A program made the translations under genes and the position numbers. This document shows positions 16,130-25,953 of a DNA stretch of 32,964 bases, in pieces (the first letter of the stretch is position 1; every line of letters starts with the position of its first letter). The notes below the pieces were generated by a model, which saw nothing but the letters and a program-made list of their open reading frames with translations, did no database searches and had not been told where the DNA came from. The DNA comes from Spirochaetaceae bacterium (GTDB lineage Bacteria > Spirochaetota > Spirochaetia > Treponematales > Breznakiellaceae): contig JAITEG010000172.1 in NCBI GenBank assembly GCA_031282145.1, positions 1 to 32,964 of the forward strand. Reading direction: 5' to 3'.

Positions 16130-16145
16130 TTCCGCTTGTGCGGAA
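16130..16145 (+). other. Small hairpin upstream of the giant gene
   Basis: TTCCGC (16130-16135), loop TTGT, GCGGAA (16140-16145). It sits in the 92-base gap between RND subunit 2 and the giant gene, 17 bases before the ribosome site GAGG (16163-16166). With no T-tract after it, it is not a terminator by sequence. It could pace translation of the next gene or protect a processed 5' end. Confidence 0.4.
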
Positions 16146-16172
16146 TAGAGGCTCTCATATACGAGGCCCAAA

Positions 16173-19100
16173 ATGGTATCTTTTCACTTTTTTTTCAAAA
16201 GGATTATCCCGTTGGCGGGGGTCCTGTTTTTTGGTATCGGTTTTGTGTTCGGGGAAACAAAGCCGGATCTCCGGGGGTTTAATTCCGGGGTGTTTGACTA
16301 TCATTTCCGCAGGGCGGACCGGGAGATCACCCCTGAGCGGTGGATGGCCGAAGCCCGGCAGGGGATGGTCATGGCCAGGCATGCCTGGGAAGCGGCCGCG
16401 GTGGAACTTTACGGGGATAAGGTTCTGCTTGAGGAAGCGGGGAAAACCCTTGAAGCCTGGAGTGAGGCGGAGTTGGAGCAGCGTTTTACCCAATGGCTCC
16501 TCAGGCGTTTTTTCAGCGTGGGAATAACGGAACAGATGGCGGCTTCGGCCCAGGAGATCCGGAAAGCCAATTTATCCCTGGTGTATCATTTGGATGAAGA
16601 GGGGAAGATCCGGTATGATGAGGAAACCGGCGATCCCCTGGTGATCCGTCCCGATGAAGCCGGGGAATATATGGAAGGGGATCAAAAACAATGGCGGAAA
16701 AACGCGGAAGAAATTATCGACGCCGGGGCCATTCGCTATGAGACATATCTTACCTCCCTGTTTCCGGAACTTCTGAGTTATGTCCCGGAAGAAAATCGGG
16801 AAGCCTTTGAGGGGAAACTGCGGGACATCACGATTAAAGCGGTATCGGGCAGGCAAAAGGAATTTGAAGCCCTGGTCGCCCGGGAAGAACGGTTTTTTGT
16901 TGCCCAAAGAACCGGGGACGTGTGGAGCCTGCGCAGAAAAAGTGAATCGGCGGCGGCAGCTATGATTACCGCCCAATTAATAGAAGAAACCGAAGCCCTC
17001 TGTGTTCAGGGGATAGCCGCCCTGGAAACCCGGATAGAGGCAGCCGAGACCGGTAACGGCGATTTGATCCTGGCGGGTTCCGAATGGCTCGAGGCCTATC
17101 GGGAACAATTTGAGCGGGGCCTTAAGGCGTGGACCGAGGCGGAGGAACGGTTTTTTGTGCGCCGCATAGAATGGGAACAGGAAGCGGGACAGTATTATTT
17201 GGAAGGGGAAGAAGCCTGGCGTAACGCCTTTAATCAATTTGAGCAGGAAAGGCGGAATTGGGAAGCCAAGGCGAAAACCCTTTTTGAGTCCGGGGAGGCG
17301 GTTTTTAAACGGGCGTCGGAAAACCTCGAAGCCGCCATTGCCGGGGCAAAGGCGGAATTTGAACAGGATCTCTTGCTCCGCGCCGAAGTCGGCGCCGGAC
17401 GGGCCAAAGCCTGGGTGGATACCTACATCACCTGCGGTTCCGTGGTAGCCGGCGCCCAGGAGAACATCAATTTCTGGCTCGATCAATACGGCAAAAACGC
17501 CCCCTCCTTGGCGGGCGGGGGATTTTCTTCCTGGATATCCGCGGAACTGATCGGCCATTGGCAGGCGGTACTGGCCTCCTATGAGCAGCGGTACAGCGCC
17601 GGGGACCAGATGAGCTTGCTGATAAAAAATATTATCGCGGGGAAAACAAATAAATCCCAGGAGCGGGAAGCCATTGAACAATTAGAAAAAGGGGGAATCA
17701 TTTTAAGCGCTTCCTTTAAGACTGCCTTGGAACTAAAAAACTGGTCCGACCTCTATGATTCCTATATGGACAAGGCTAAAGCCGCCCGGGATGCCCTGAT
17801 CAATGATTTTAATATGGTCATGGGTACGGGGTATCTCACGGATATCCTGGCCGAAGGCGCGGTAAGTGAAGACTTTAACCTGGACGAATATCAGATAGAA
17901 CTCATCCGGGCAAAAGCGGTGGCCGGTTATTGGGAAAAGCGAAAAGCCATTGCCCAGGGGATAGTTTCCTATGCGGAAGAATTAACCGCCGGCCGTATGA
18001 CCGACAGTGAAGGCATTGCCGCCTGGGAACAGGCGAAACAAGCCTATGATGATGCGCTTAATCGGTATGAAACGGATCTTTCCCGGTTAAGCGCCGCGGG
18101 CGCCGGGGTAAAGGATGCCCAGGAAGCCCTGGACCATGCGGCGGCGGCGCTGCGGGAAGCGGAAAGTAAACTGGAAGAAAAAAATCAGGCCTACGCGATA
18201 CTCATGGCCGCCTATGTGTCCGGACGGAATGATTTTATCCTGAATGACCTGGTAGCAAAATATGAAGAACTCCTGCGAAAGTATAAGCTGTTGACCACCG
18301 AAGGGGACGGCGCGGCATACATCCGTTATCTGGAGCGGGCCTATGAACTTGGATTTGCCCAGGAACTGGAAACGGCCGGACAAATGTTCAAACAGCTCAT
18401 CCTGGGGGGAGATGGAATTGGAAAATCCCTGGCCGCCCTAACGGATAGGGCCTCCCAAATCAAGGTGTTTGAAGCGTATCAAATCATACCGGATCATATT
18501 GAAAAATTCGGCCTTGAGGAGGATGATCCTTTTTATACCGTGATTCGCGAACTGTTATCCGAAAAACAGGAAAAACTCGCGGTTGCCGCGGATCAGGAGG
18601 AAATACAGGGCCAGTATAATAACCTCATCAGCGCCATGATAAAAACGGCCAAAGCCCAGGCACAGCTTCAGGTAGAAATCAGGATAAAGGCCTTGGATCT
18701 TCTGATCAGTAATTCAACCATGGATTGGTATTTTCAAGTCCGGGGCTATGAACCGGAACCCCTGGACCGGGAATTTTTTTCCGAACAAGGGCTTGAAACC
18801 TGTCTCAACAACGATGTGGAAAAGGATAGCCGGGCTTTGTTAAAGGCCCGCCTTGCCCTGGAACTGGAAGGATTATCCTCGGTTGCCGGGGAAGATGCGG
18901 GAAGCGGCCGGGGAAAACTCCTCTCAAGCTTCTGTTTTGTCAATTCCGCGGAAGCTGCGGAAATTCTTGGAATCCTTACCGCGTTTCAGAACCTTCTTGT
19001 TTCTGTTGAGGATAAGGACTTTGCGGAATATTATGAGACCCTGGAAAACGCCGCCCGGTCACAGGAAGTGGTGGCGTGGTTTCTAACCGGGGGTTCCTGT

Positions 19101-22100
19101 TTTGTTACCCAATCGGGACAAGCAATAGGATACGGCCTTTTAGAAAACGAGATGATCGCCGCTGCCCGCAGTCAGGGTTTGCTGGCGGTTTATCAAGTTA
19201 CGGGTTCTCAGGCCGCACCGGTGGTAAGGGAAGCGGGCATCAGGGGACTACAGGGTATGGGGGAACTATTTAAATCCTATGGGGTCACCTTGAACGACGG
19301 GTATCTTCCCGGTGTGAAGTCTATGGGAGAAACCCTCGTGAAGATGGCGGGGTCCTTACCCCATAATCTTTCGGCCTTTTTATCCCGTTTGAACGGACAG
19401 CTTGATGCGCTGCCCCAGTGGATGAGCGTGGAGATACAAGCCTGGCAGGCCTCGTTTATTACCTATATGGCGGCCAAAACAATTTATAGCAACAAAAGTA
19501 TTGCCGTTTCCAGCGAGGCAATACAAAATGAAATGGCAATCGTCATGGCCCAGTCTCAGGCGGCGCAGCTGGTAGCCGACGCCCTGGTATATGCCGAGCC
19601 GGGGAGCGGACGGGTTTTAAGCGCCGCCCTGCGGCTGCCGCCGGATCTATTTACCGATATAGATAAAACCGTTCTTGAAGAGGAAGTGGTAAAAAGAATC
19701 GGCCGGGACCTGGCCAAACAATACGGCGCCGGACCCCTTGAAGACGAGGCCGCCCTGCGGGATGCCTTGACGGCCGCGGGTTTGTTACACCATGACTACG
19801 CCGGCGAAGAGATACGGAGAAAATCCGTAGATGAGGCCGTCCGCTTATTATGGTCGGGCCGGTTTGATGATGAACTTCAGTCCAATGATTATTACCACGA
19901 AACAATCGCCCGGGAACTCCCCCTTATTTTCATCACCCTCTCCGGCCGTCAGGAAAGGTTGAATTATGAATACGCCTTGGTAAAGGCCTATGAGGACCTG
20001 AACCAACAGATAAAAGACGCCGAAAGGGAAGGCCGAAACCATTGGCGGCAGTATATAAGCGCCGAATTCCTGGAGGAGTATAATAACCGGGCCGCTAACG
20101 AAAAGGTCGTGCCGGGGATTTTGGGAGATCCCGAGGGGAACTATAACGGAATAAAGGCCGTTAAAAATTGGCGGGAAGGCATTCTGGCGGATGCCTATGA
20201 AAAAGTCGTCCAGGATACCCGGCGGCTTAATTATGTCTTTGGGATCTTTATGAACGCCGGAGGGCCGCCGGAACATGAATCCATAAAGGCCGGAATAAAA
20301 AAATACCAGGACGATCCCCTGCTGGAATGGGATGAAACATTACTGAAAACCGTGGATTACGTATTTTATGACAACTACTACCTGGAATCCGGCGAGTTTC
20401 AAAAGAGCTATATCATTCAAGCCTCGCTGGAAAAGGAAATTGAACAACTCGGAGTAGGCTATACGGCATCAAAACAAAACAGCAGCAGAATTAAAGCGGA
20501 AATAAAAAAAATATCCGATGAAATCGTGAGCCTCCAGGATGCCTACGATCGTAAGATGGCCCTGTATGGAAACGCCGCGTTGGATTTTGCCGGCGCCGGA
20601 ACCGCATACGACGAGGTGTATACGGCGGTTAAACAGGATTATACCGATCTGGAGGAAGCCCGAACTGCCTATGAAATAGAGGACGGGATCAGAAGATGGG
20701 CAAGCACCGCCTATTTGGATAACGCTCCCGGCGGCGGTGAAATGACGGCAGCGTATAAAACCCCCTATGAAGATCTGGCCTATAGCGCCAGCCGCCACGA
20801 ACGGGCCGTGATAGCCCTGAATGCCCTGGCCGGACTATACGAGGAGGATGCAAGAAGGCCCTATGCGGATAAGGAATATGAACGATTGTACCAGAATTAC
20901 CAGGAAAGTTTTCAACGGATGCTCTTGTCTATAAAAACCCTTGGCTTACTGGAAGAAGCGATCGCTGAAGAAATGCGGACCAACAGCGCCTATTATGATA
21001 ATTACAACCGGTATCTAAATGAGTTGGGTTATCCCCTGAATTATCCGCCGGGCTATCAGCCGCCGAGTGATAAAAGTCTTTGGCAGTTGATGGATTTAAT
21101 ACAAATCAAAAACGGCAGACTTTCCTTCTCCTATGACGGTTCCTTCCTTATTCAAAACATGACCGGTGGACGGGCCTCGGCATTACAGAACTTTTTTACC
21201 CCCCAGAAGAAAACGGGTATTGAGGTGAATATGGTTTCCCCCTTTGAGGCGGCTTTACGGCAGTTAAGCCAAAACATGACTGGGTATGGAGTAACCACCG
21301 ATGCCGCTAAATACCATCAATGGGGACTCGCCCGGGATTATCTCTTAAGCCAATTAATCGTTAATAATGCGGAAATTACCAATATGGCGGACTGGTATAG
21401 CCCGGCTAAGGCGTTGAGCCCGGGTGAGAATTTAGGGGAGATGTCCATATTGTACGGCGGTGGATTCAAGGATACGCCGGTTGGCAGTGTTACTATGCTC
21501 TATAGGTACCGTATACTGCTTCCGGCACAGAAAAATGCCTGGGATCTGTTAAGCGACGAAGAAAAGGCGGATCTTGAATTTTATACCATCTTGACCCTTC
21601 TCGGCGGTGGGGGCGGGGATTCCAAAGGATTCTCCTTTATATCGGCGCAGAACGAATATGCCTATGTAAATAGCGTGTTAAACCACGAAAGGTCCCGGCT
21701 TAAAGGCATGTTGTGGATTCCGGTTGCCCGGCATTTTTATCGGGCGGGACTCTCAAGGCTAAACGCTACCAGCAATCATCTTCTTCCTTCTTATTATCAG
21801 GTAATCGAGACGGTAGAAAAAGCCCGGACCGGTTTAGAAACCACCACCGCCGCTTTAAATTCCGCGTTAGAATTATATATGAATTCCTGTAACCGGCTGG
21901 CACAGTTAAACGGTACGGGGACGGGAAACGGAAACATCGGGTGGAACCACCTGGAAAAGGCATTACAAACCGCCGGAGGGCTCACCGCCGATGAAATACA
22001 ACGGCTCAAAAAGTACTGGTATAAAATGGAAGAAGATGCTCCGGGATCTTATCAGGATACCACTGCGGCTATCAAAGAACTAATCCGGTGGAGCAGAAAC

Positions 22101-25100
22101 AAAAAAGAGGATGATAAGAAAAATTTTGAACTGGCGTGGATCGAAGATGAGCAGGCCAGACTGGAAAATGAAGCCCGTTACCGTGAGGTTTTTACCGCCT
22201 TTGTTGAAGGAAAAGCGGATAGTAACGCCCTGCAGAAAGCCGCTGCGGATGCTTATGGGAATAAAGCGCCGGCTCGGAAAAACCATTTGGAAAACCTGGG
22301 GCAAACCATTATACAGGATCTACAGGGAGTTATGGAAAACGGCGCCGCCTATAAAACCGAATATGTTGGACTGGCCGATGAACTAACCGGACTGATAAAA
22401 CGCGCGTATACGGCAAGGTATCACGCGGAACTTACGGCAAGGGAACTGGAATGGAATATACAGCGCTATGACATAGAAGAAAAATACCGGGCATGGATGG
22501 AAGCGTCAAGCCTTATCCTTGAACGGGGAAGGGCCGATTGGAAAGCGGGAACAACGAAAATGCAGGGCTCTTATGACAGGTGGGTAAAAAAATTTAATGA
22601 GGAGTACCAACAGATTGGTGAAGCCTGGACCGCCGCCTATCTCGCCGGCCTCGAAGACAAGGCCCGGTGGGTAACCATGGCAACCGAAGCGGCCGACAGC
22701 ACCGCCGCCGGGGCCCTGCTGGCCATGGTGGGTTCTGAAGCGGAGACGATGAGCCGTAAAATGGATACCCGCATATTGTCGGGCATGACCCTGTCCACCG
22801 GTACCGAAGAAGCGCAAAATACCCTGGGGCAATTATTGAATGCCGCGGGGATTATGCAACTGGAAACGGCCTTTGCCGCGGCAAAGGGAATGACCGGAAC
22901 CATAGCAGGTCAAGTCCGCCGGGGCATAGGCGCTCTTAATGCCTGGAATGCAGGAACCATACAAGCAGCGGCCTTTGCGCTGGCAAAAGAAACCAATGAT
23001 GAGCTGGCGGCCCGGGAAGCAAAAAGGGTGGCCGCCGCAGTTAAGCTCGCGGTACAGGAAGCGCTGGACAGCCTGGTAAAAAACGTTGATGAGGCCAATA
23101 AAGAATTCGATGAAAACATGGACGATATTTTTATAATCGACGGCCAATGGAGAAAAAGTGGAAGAAACTACCTAAAAGACGTGATCGTCCATTCTACGCT
23201 TTTTGATCCGGTGATAACCGAATCTGCGGCGGTGGAGGGTTACGAATTTTATAAAATGGCCCCGATAAAACTGGACACCGATTTAAGTGAAGAACGAATA
23301 GAAAATTTGGACGCCTTTGCCGTACAGGCCTTAATCAGGAATATGTATACCGAGGTTCAAGGGATAGCTGAAAAAATCTTCGGTACCGAAGAAGAAAATT
23401 CAGGTTTATTTACCCAGCATATCGGCGAAGCGCCGACCGTAAAACCGGATGCCGATGCGGATATGAGTATCCATGAACTTTTTTCGGATGAGGGCGCCGG
23501 TCAGCTGGGGAGATTACTGCGGTTTTATATCTACTGGGCGGTAAAGGAAAGAAACGGGATTAACACGATGAATTCCGCCTTATGGGAAAAACCCCTTTGG
23601 GACTCCCGGGGAAGCCGGTTTCAGGCGCCGAGCATACGAACTATTGTAGATATTGGGAACCAGGTCGTATCCGCCGTGGTCTCCACCGTGGTAGGAACGG
23701 TGGCGGGGGTCTTCACCGGAGGTGCCGGGTTTGCGGTGGGGGTGGCCCTTAACACCGCTATGAATTTATCCGATGATTTATTTTTTGGCACCCTGGATGC
23801 TTCCGGAGGCTTTAAAAACTGGGACGAAGTGGGCGTTGAGTTTGGGAAAAAGGCCGCCATAACCGGGGCAGGCTCCCTGATAGGCGGCATGTTTAACGGT
23901 ATCGGCGCTGCCGGCGCCGCCCTCAGTTCCACCTCGTCAAGTTTCCTGCAGAGCGGTATTTCCGGTATGGTAACGCAAAACCTTACGGGGATTTCCAAAG
24001 TGCTGGCTCAGACGGCGTTAACCGGGATCCAATCCCTGACCACGGGTACCGTAACCAGCGCCTTGAGCGCCGTTACCTACAATTCCAGAGACGGCTTTGG
24101 ATTTTCCCGGGATACCTTTACCGGCAGCATAAAAGGCGCCTCCATAGGGGCTCTCAGCGGCATGGCCGGAGGATTTACTACCGGCATGATGAATTGGGGA
24201 CTGGAAGGTTTTTACGGCCAACTCCATACCGACGGGACAAAGCTGTCTTCCCTTGCCGGGGGACTTGCCGGCCAGGGGGTAGATTACGCGTTTACCGGGG
24301 ATTATGCGTTAAACATACTCAACCTGGATCTGCTGACCGGTGGAAGGGTAGATTCCGGCTTATTGGAACTGCATCTGGGCTGGGACGGCCTTAATCTGGG
24401 GTTGGGAACCGGCGGGGTTGACGTGAGCGCCGGTACCATGGTAAGCGCCCTCCGGGGGCTTGAGGCATGGAAGGTAAATGCTCAACTCCTGACCTCAGAC
24501 CAGGAGAATTCCCGGCGCTACGCAAGTCAAATGAGGACCTTATATTCGGGGAACGCCGTTACCCGGGCTGAATTCGAGTCGGTTCTGGAGGGGAGGACCC
24601 GGTATCGGGAAAACAGATACGCCGAAGGAACCGAAAGTGTATATGATGAGTATACGGGGATAAAAACCGTTCTCCTGGGCCGGGACGCGTTGGAGGATGG
24701 CAGCAGATTCGGCTTAAATGTTATTTTCAGCCATGAGGCCTACCGGAACGGTTGGGATGACGGTGAATACGGCCAAATAATCGAGGGAAATAGCGCCGTG
24801 GCAGGCCATATCAGCGCGGTCCTGGGACTTATGGAAACCTATGGGACCGATAGTGTCGGCGCCGCCTTACAGGGGGAAGCCCTCTGGTATAATTACGCCC
24901 TAAGCCGGGGGGATTATTCCATACTGGAGGCCGCCCTGGGGGCCTATGATTCCGGCGGGGACTTTTGGCAGCTCACCGCCACGGGGGGCTTAAGCTATGA
25001 CGGCAGCGGGTATTTACGGGATGTGGATGGGCTGTATATAAATTATGACGGTACCAAAACAACGGAACCGGTAAAGGGAAAAACCGTCGGTTCCTCGGGA

Positions 25101-25868
25101 ATTGAAACCGGGTTGCTGCGGATTTTGAACCTGGAACCCACCGCGGAGAATATTACCGCGGTCCAGGATATGATGATAAAAGCCGGACTAAAGCATACCG
25201 TGGATCCTGCGGATCCGGAAAACCGGGACCTCTGGATGTGGCAAGGGACCACGGCCATAGCCATAGCCAACGAAATGATAACGATCGATAATAGCCTTTT
25301 AAGGCGATTCGATATGTTCTACCTGCCGGAATCAATGTTTTTCAGGGCAGGAAACATTTCAAAGGCCCGGGACATAAAGGATACCGCCAATCAGTCGAGT
25401 CTGACCGAAGAATGGCAGCCCCAAAACGGCGTAACCTATTGTAATTTCGTGTTTCTCGATACCGTCGAAGCCGTATTGGGTAAAACGGAACTCACCAAGG
25501 CCCTGCGGGATGCCGGTATTGCCAATGAAATCGGGTTATTTCTGGACGCAAACCACCTCAGGATCAATTCCGGGTTACTGGCGCAATATGCCGCTAATAT
25601 GGGAGATTTAGTTGCCGCCGCCTATATTAACCCGGGGTATCTAAAAACCAGTAATAATAATGAATATCACGGTCATATCGGGACCGTGGTGGCGAATTAC
25701 GGCACCTATATTCCCGCCCTGGGTCCCCGAATTTCCCAGGGGGGGGCCAAAAACGGCGAATACTGGACCCGGGATCCCGATACCTTTGGCAGGGTGATGA
25801 ATAATACCTCCTTTTACAAGATAAAAACAAATAGGACCAGTATGCCCCGAAGGATGGGAGAAAAATGA
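16173..25868 (+). CDS. Giant exported protein with C-terminal NlpC/P60- or CHAP-like Cys/His domain
   Basis: 3231 residues, about 350 kDa, in one unbroken frame. The ATG has GAGG six bases upstream. A Sec signal peptide covers residues 1-27 (cut near VFG), with no lipobox. Residues 30-2400 are mainly helical, rich in Glu/Ala/Trp/Tyr, with recurring W-anchored segments such as RRIEWEQEAGQYYLEGEEAW and WTAAYLAGLEDKARWV (about 2150), then DVIVHSTLFDPVITE (about 2335). From memory these resemble the large structural-protein family of Leptospira and Treponema (TIGR04388-type). Residues about 2490-2720 are Gly/Ala/Ser-rich and hydrophobic, like pre-toxin linkers. A module with SHEAYRNG (His2854, Glu2855) and AGH (His2879) follows. 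The last 150 residues have GVTYCNFVFLD (Cys3090) and HGHIGTVV (His3166, His3168), the Cys/His order of papain-like wall peptidases. Function is inferred, not known. Confidence 0.9.
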   Translation: MVSFHFFFKRIIPLAGVLFFGIGFVFGETKPDLRGFNSGVFDYHFRRADREITPERWMAEARQGMVMARHAWEAAAVELYGDKVLLEEAGKTLEAWSEAELEQRFTQWLLRRFFSVGITEQMAASAQEIRKANLSLVYHLDEEGKIRYDEETGDPLVIRPDEAGEYMEGDQKQWRKNAEEIIDAGAIRYETYLTSLFPELLSYVPEENREAFEGKLRDITIKAVSGRQKEFEALVAREERFFVAQRTGDVWSLRRKSESAAAAMITAQLIEETEALCVQGIAALETRIEAAETGNGDLILAGSEWLEAYREQFERGLKAWTEAEERFFVRRIEWEQEAGQYYLEGEEAWRNAFNQFEQERRNWEAKAKTLFESGEAVFKRASENLEAAIAGAKAEFEQDLLLRAEVGAGRAKAWVDTYITCGSVVAGAQENINFWLDQYGKNAPSLAGGGFSSWISAELIGHWQAVLASYEQRYSAGDQMSLLIKNIIAGKTNKSQEREAIEQLEKGGIILSASFKTALELKNWSDLYDSYMDKAKAARDALINDFNMVMGTGYLTDILAEGAVSEDFNLDEYQIELIRAKAVAGYWEKRKAIAQGIVSYAEELTAGRMTDSEGIAAWEQAKQAYDDALNRYETDLSRLSAAGAGVKDAQEALDHAAAALREAESKLEEKNQAYAILMAAYVSGRNDFILNDLVAKYEELLRKYKLLTTEGDGAAYIRYLERAYELGFAQELETAGQMFKQLILGGDGIGKSLAALTDRASQIKVFEAYQIIPDHIEKFGLEEDDPFYTVIRELLSEKQEKLAVAADQEEIQGQYNNLISAMIKTAKAQAQLQVEIRIKALDLLISNSTMDWYFQVRGYEPEPLDREFFSEQGLETCLNNDVEKDSRALLKARLALELEGLSSVAGEDAGSGRGKLLSSFCFVNSAEAAEILGILTAFQNLLVSVEDKDFAEYYETLENAARSQEVVAWFLTGGSCFVTQSGQAIGYGLLENEMIAAARSQGLLAVYQVTGSQAAPVVREAGIRGLQGMGELFKSYGVTLNDGYLPGVKSMGETLVKMAGSLPHNLSAFLSRLNGQLDALPQWMSVEIQAWQASFITYMAAKTIYSNKSIAVSSEAIQNEMAIVMAQSQAAQLVADALVYAEPGSGRVLSAALRLPPDLFTDIDKTVLEEEVVKRIGRDLAKQYGAGPLEDEAALRDALTAAGLLHHDYAGEEIRRKSVDEAVRLLWSGRFDDELQSNDYYHETIARELPLIFITLSGRQERLNYEYALVKAYEDLNQQIKDAEREGRNHWRQYISAEFLEEYNNRAANEKVVPGILGDPEGNYNGIKAVKNWREGILADAYEKVVQDTRRLNYVFGIFMNAGGPPEHESIKAGIKKYQDDPLLEWDETLLKTVDYVFYDNYYLESGEFQKSYIIQASLEKEIEQLGVGYTASKQNSSRIKAEIKKISDEIVSLQDAYDRKMALYGNAALDFAGAGTAYDEVYTAVKQDYTDLEEARTAYEIEDGIRRWASTAYLDNAPGGGEMTAAYKTPYEDLAYSASRHERAVIALNALAGLYEEDARRPYADKEYERLYQNYQESFQRMLLSIKTLGLLEEAIAEEMRTNSAYYDNYNRYLNELGYPLNYPPGYQPPSDKSLWQLMDLIQIKNGRLSFSYDGSFLIQNMTGGRASALQNFFTPQKKTGIEVNMVSPFEAALRQLSQNMTGYGVTTDAAKYHQWGLARDYLLSQLIVNNAEITNMADWYSPAKALSPGENLGEMSILYGGGFKDTPVGSVTMLYRYRILLPAQKNAWDLLSDEEKADLEFYTILTLLGGGGGDSKGFSFISAQNEYAYVNSVLNHERSRLKGMLWIPVARHFYRAGLSRLNATSNHLLPSYYQVIETVEKARTGLETTTAALNSALELYMNSCNRLAQLNGTGTGNGNIGWNHLEKALQTAGGLTADEIQRLKKYWYKMEEDAPGSYQDTTAAIKELIRWSRNKKEDDKKNFELAWIEDEQARLENEARYREVFTAFVEGKADSNALQKAAADAYGNKAPARKNHLENLGQTIIQDLQGVMENGAAYKTEYVGLADELTGLIKRAYTARYHAELTARELEWNIQRYDIEEKYRAWMEASSLILERGRADWKAGTTKMQGSYDRWVKKFNEEYQQIGEAWTAAYLAGLEDKARWVTMATEAADSTAAGALLAMVGSEAETMSRKMDTRILSGMTLSTGTEEAQNTLGQLLNAAGIMQLETAFAAAKGMTGTIAGQVRRGIGALNAWNAGTIQAAAFALAKETNDELAAREAKRVAAAVKLAVQEALDSLVKNVDEANKEFDENMDDIFIIDGQWRKSGRNYLKDVIVHSTLFDPVITESAAVEGYEFYKMAPIKLDTDLSEERIENLDAFAVQALIRNMYTEVQGIAEKIFGTEEENSGLFTQHIGEAPTVKPDADADMSIHELFSDEGAGQLGRLLRFYIYWAVKERNGINTMNSALWEKPLWDSRGSRFQAPSIRTIVDIGNQVVSAVVSTVVGTVAGVFTGGAGFAVGVALNTAMNLSDDLFFGTLDASGGFKNWDEVGVEFGKKAAITGAGSLIGGMFNGIGAAGAALSSTSSSFLQSGISGMVTQNLTGISKVLAQTALTGIQSLTTGTVTSALSAVTYNSRDGFGFSRDTFTGSIKGASIGALSGMAGGFTTGMMNWGLEGFYGQLHTDGTKLSSLAGGLAGQGVDYAFTGDYALNILNLDLLTGGRVDSGLLELHLGWDGLNLGLGTGGVDVSAGTMVSALRGLEAWKVNAQLLTSDQENSRRYASQMRTLYSGNAVTRAEFESVLEGRTRYRENRYAEGTESVYDEYTGIKTVLLGRDALEDGSRFGLNVIFSHEAYRNGWDDGEYGQIIEGNSAVAGHISAVLGLMETYGTDSVGAALQGEALWYNYALSRGDYSILEAALGAYDSGGDFWQLTATGGLSYDGSGYLRDVDGLYINYDGTKTTEPVKGKTVGSSGIETGLLRILNLEPTAENITAVQDMMIKAGLKHTVDPADPENRDLWMWQGTTAIAIANEMITIDNSLLRRFDMFYLPESMFFRAGNISKARDIKDTANQSSLTEEWQPQNGVTYCNFVFLDTVEAVLGKTELTKALRDAGIANEIGLFLDANHLRINSGLLAQYAANMGDLVAAAYINPGYLKTSNNNEYHGHIGTVVANYGTYIPALGPRISQGGAKNGEYWTRDPDTFGRVMNNTSFYKIKTNRTSMPRRMGEK

Positions 25869-25897
25869 CAAATTTTAAATAAATGTCTAAATAGTCC

Positions 25898-25926
25898 TTG
25901 AAACATCTTTTGATTGGTGTTATCCT
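25898..25926 (+). promoter_or_regulatory. Sigma-70-like promoter for etfB
   Basis: TTGAAA (25898-25903) and TATCCT (25921-25926) are separated by exactly 17 bases, 30-odd bases after the giant gene's stop. The predicted start of transcription is near 25933, giving a leader of about 20 bases that holds AGGAG at 25943-25947, six bases before the etfB ATG. The region is locally A+T-rich, unlike its surroundings, which supports a promoter. No intrinsic terminator for the upstream gene is visible in this 85-base gap. Confidence 0.65.
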
Positions 25927-25953
25927 GGTTTCATGATCTTTTAGGAGAAATCA

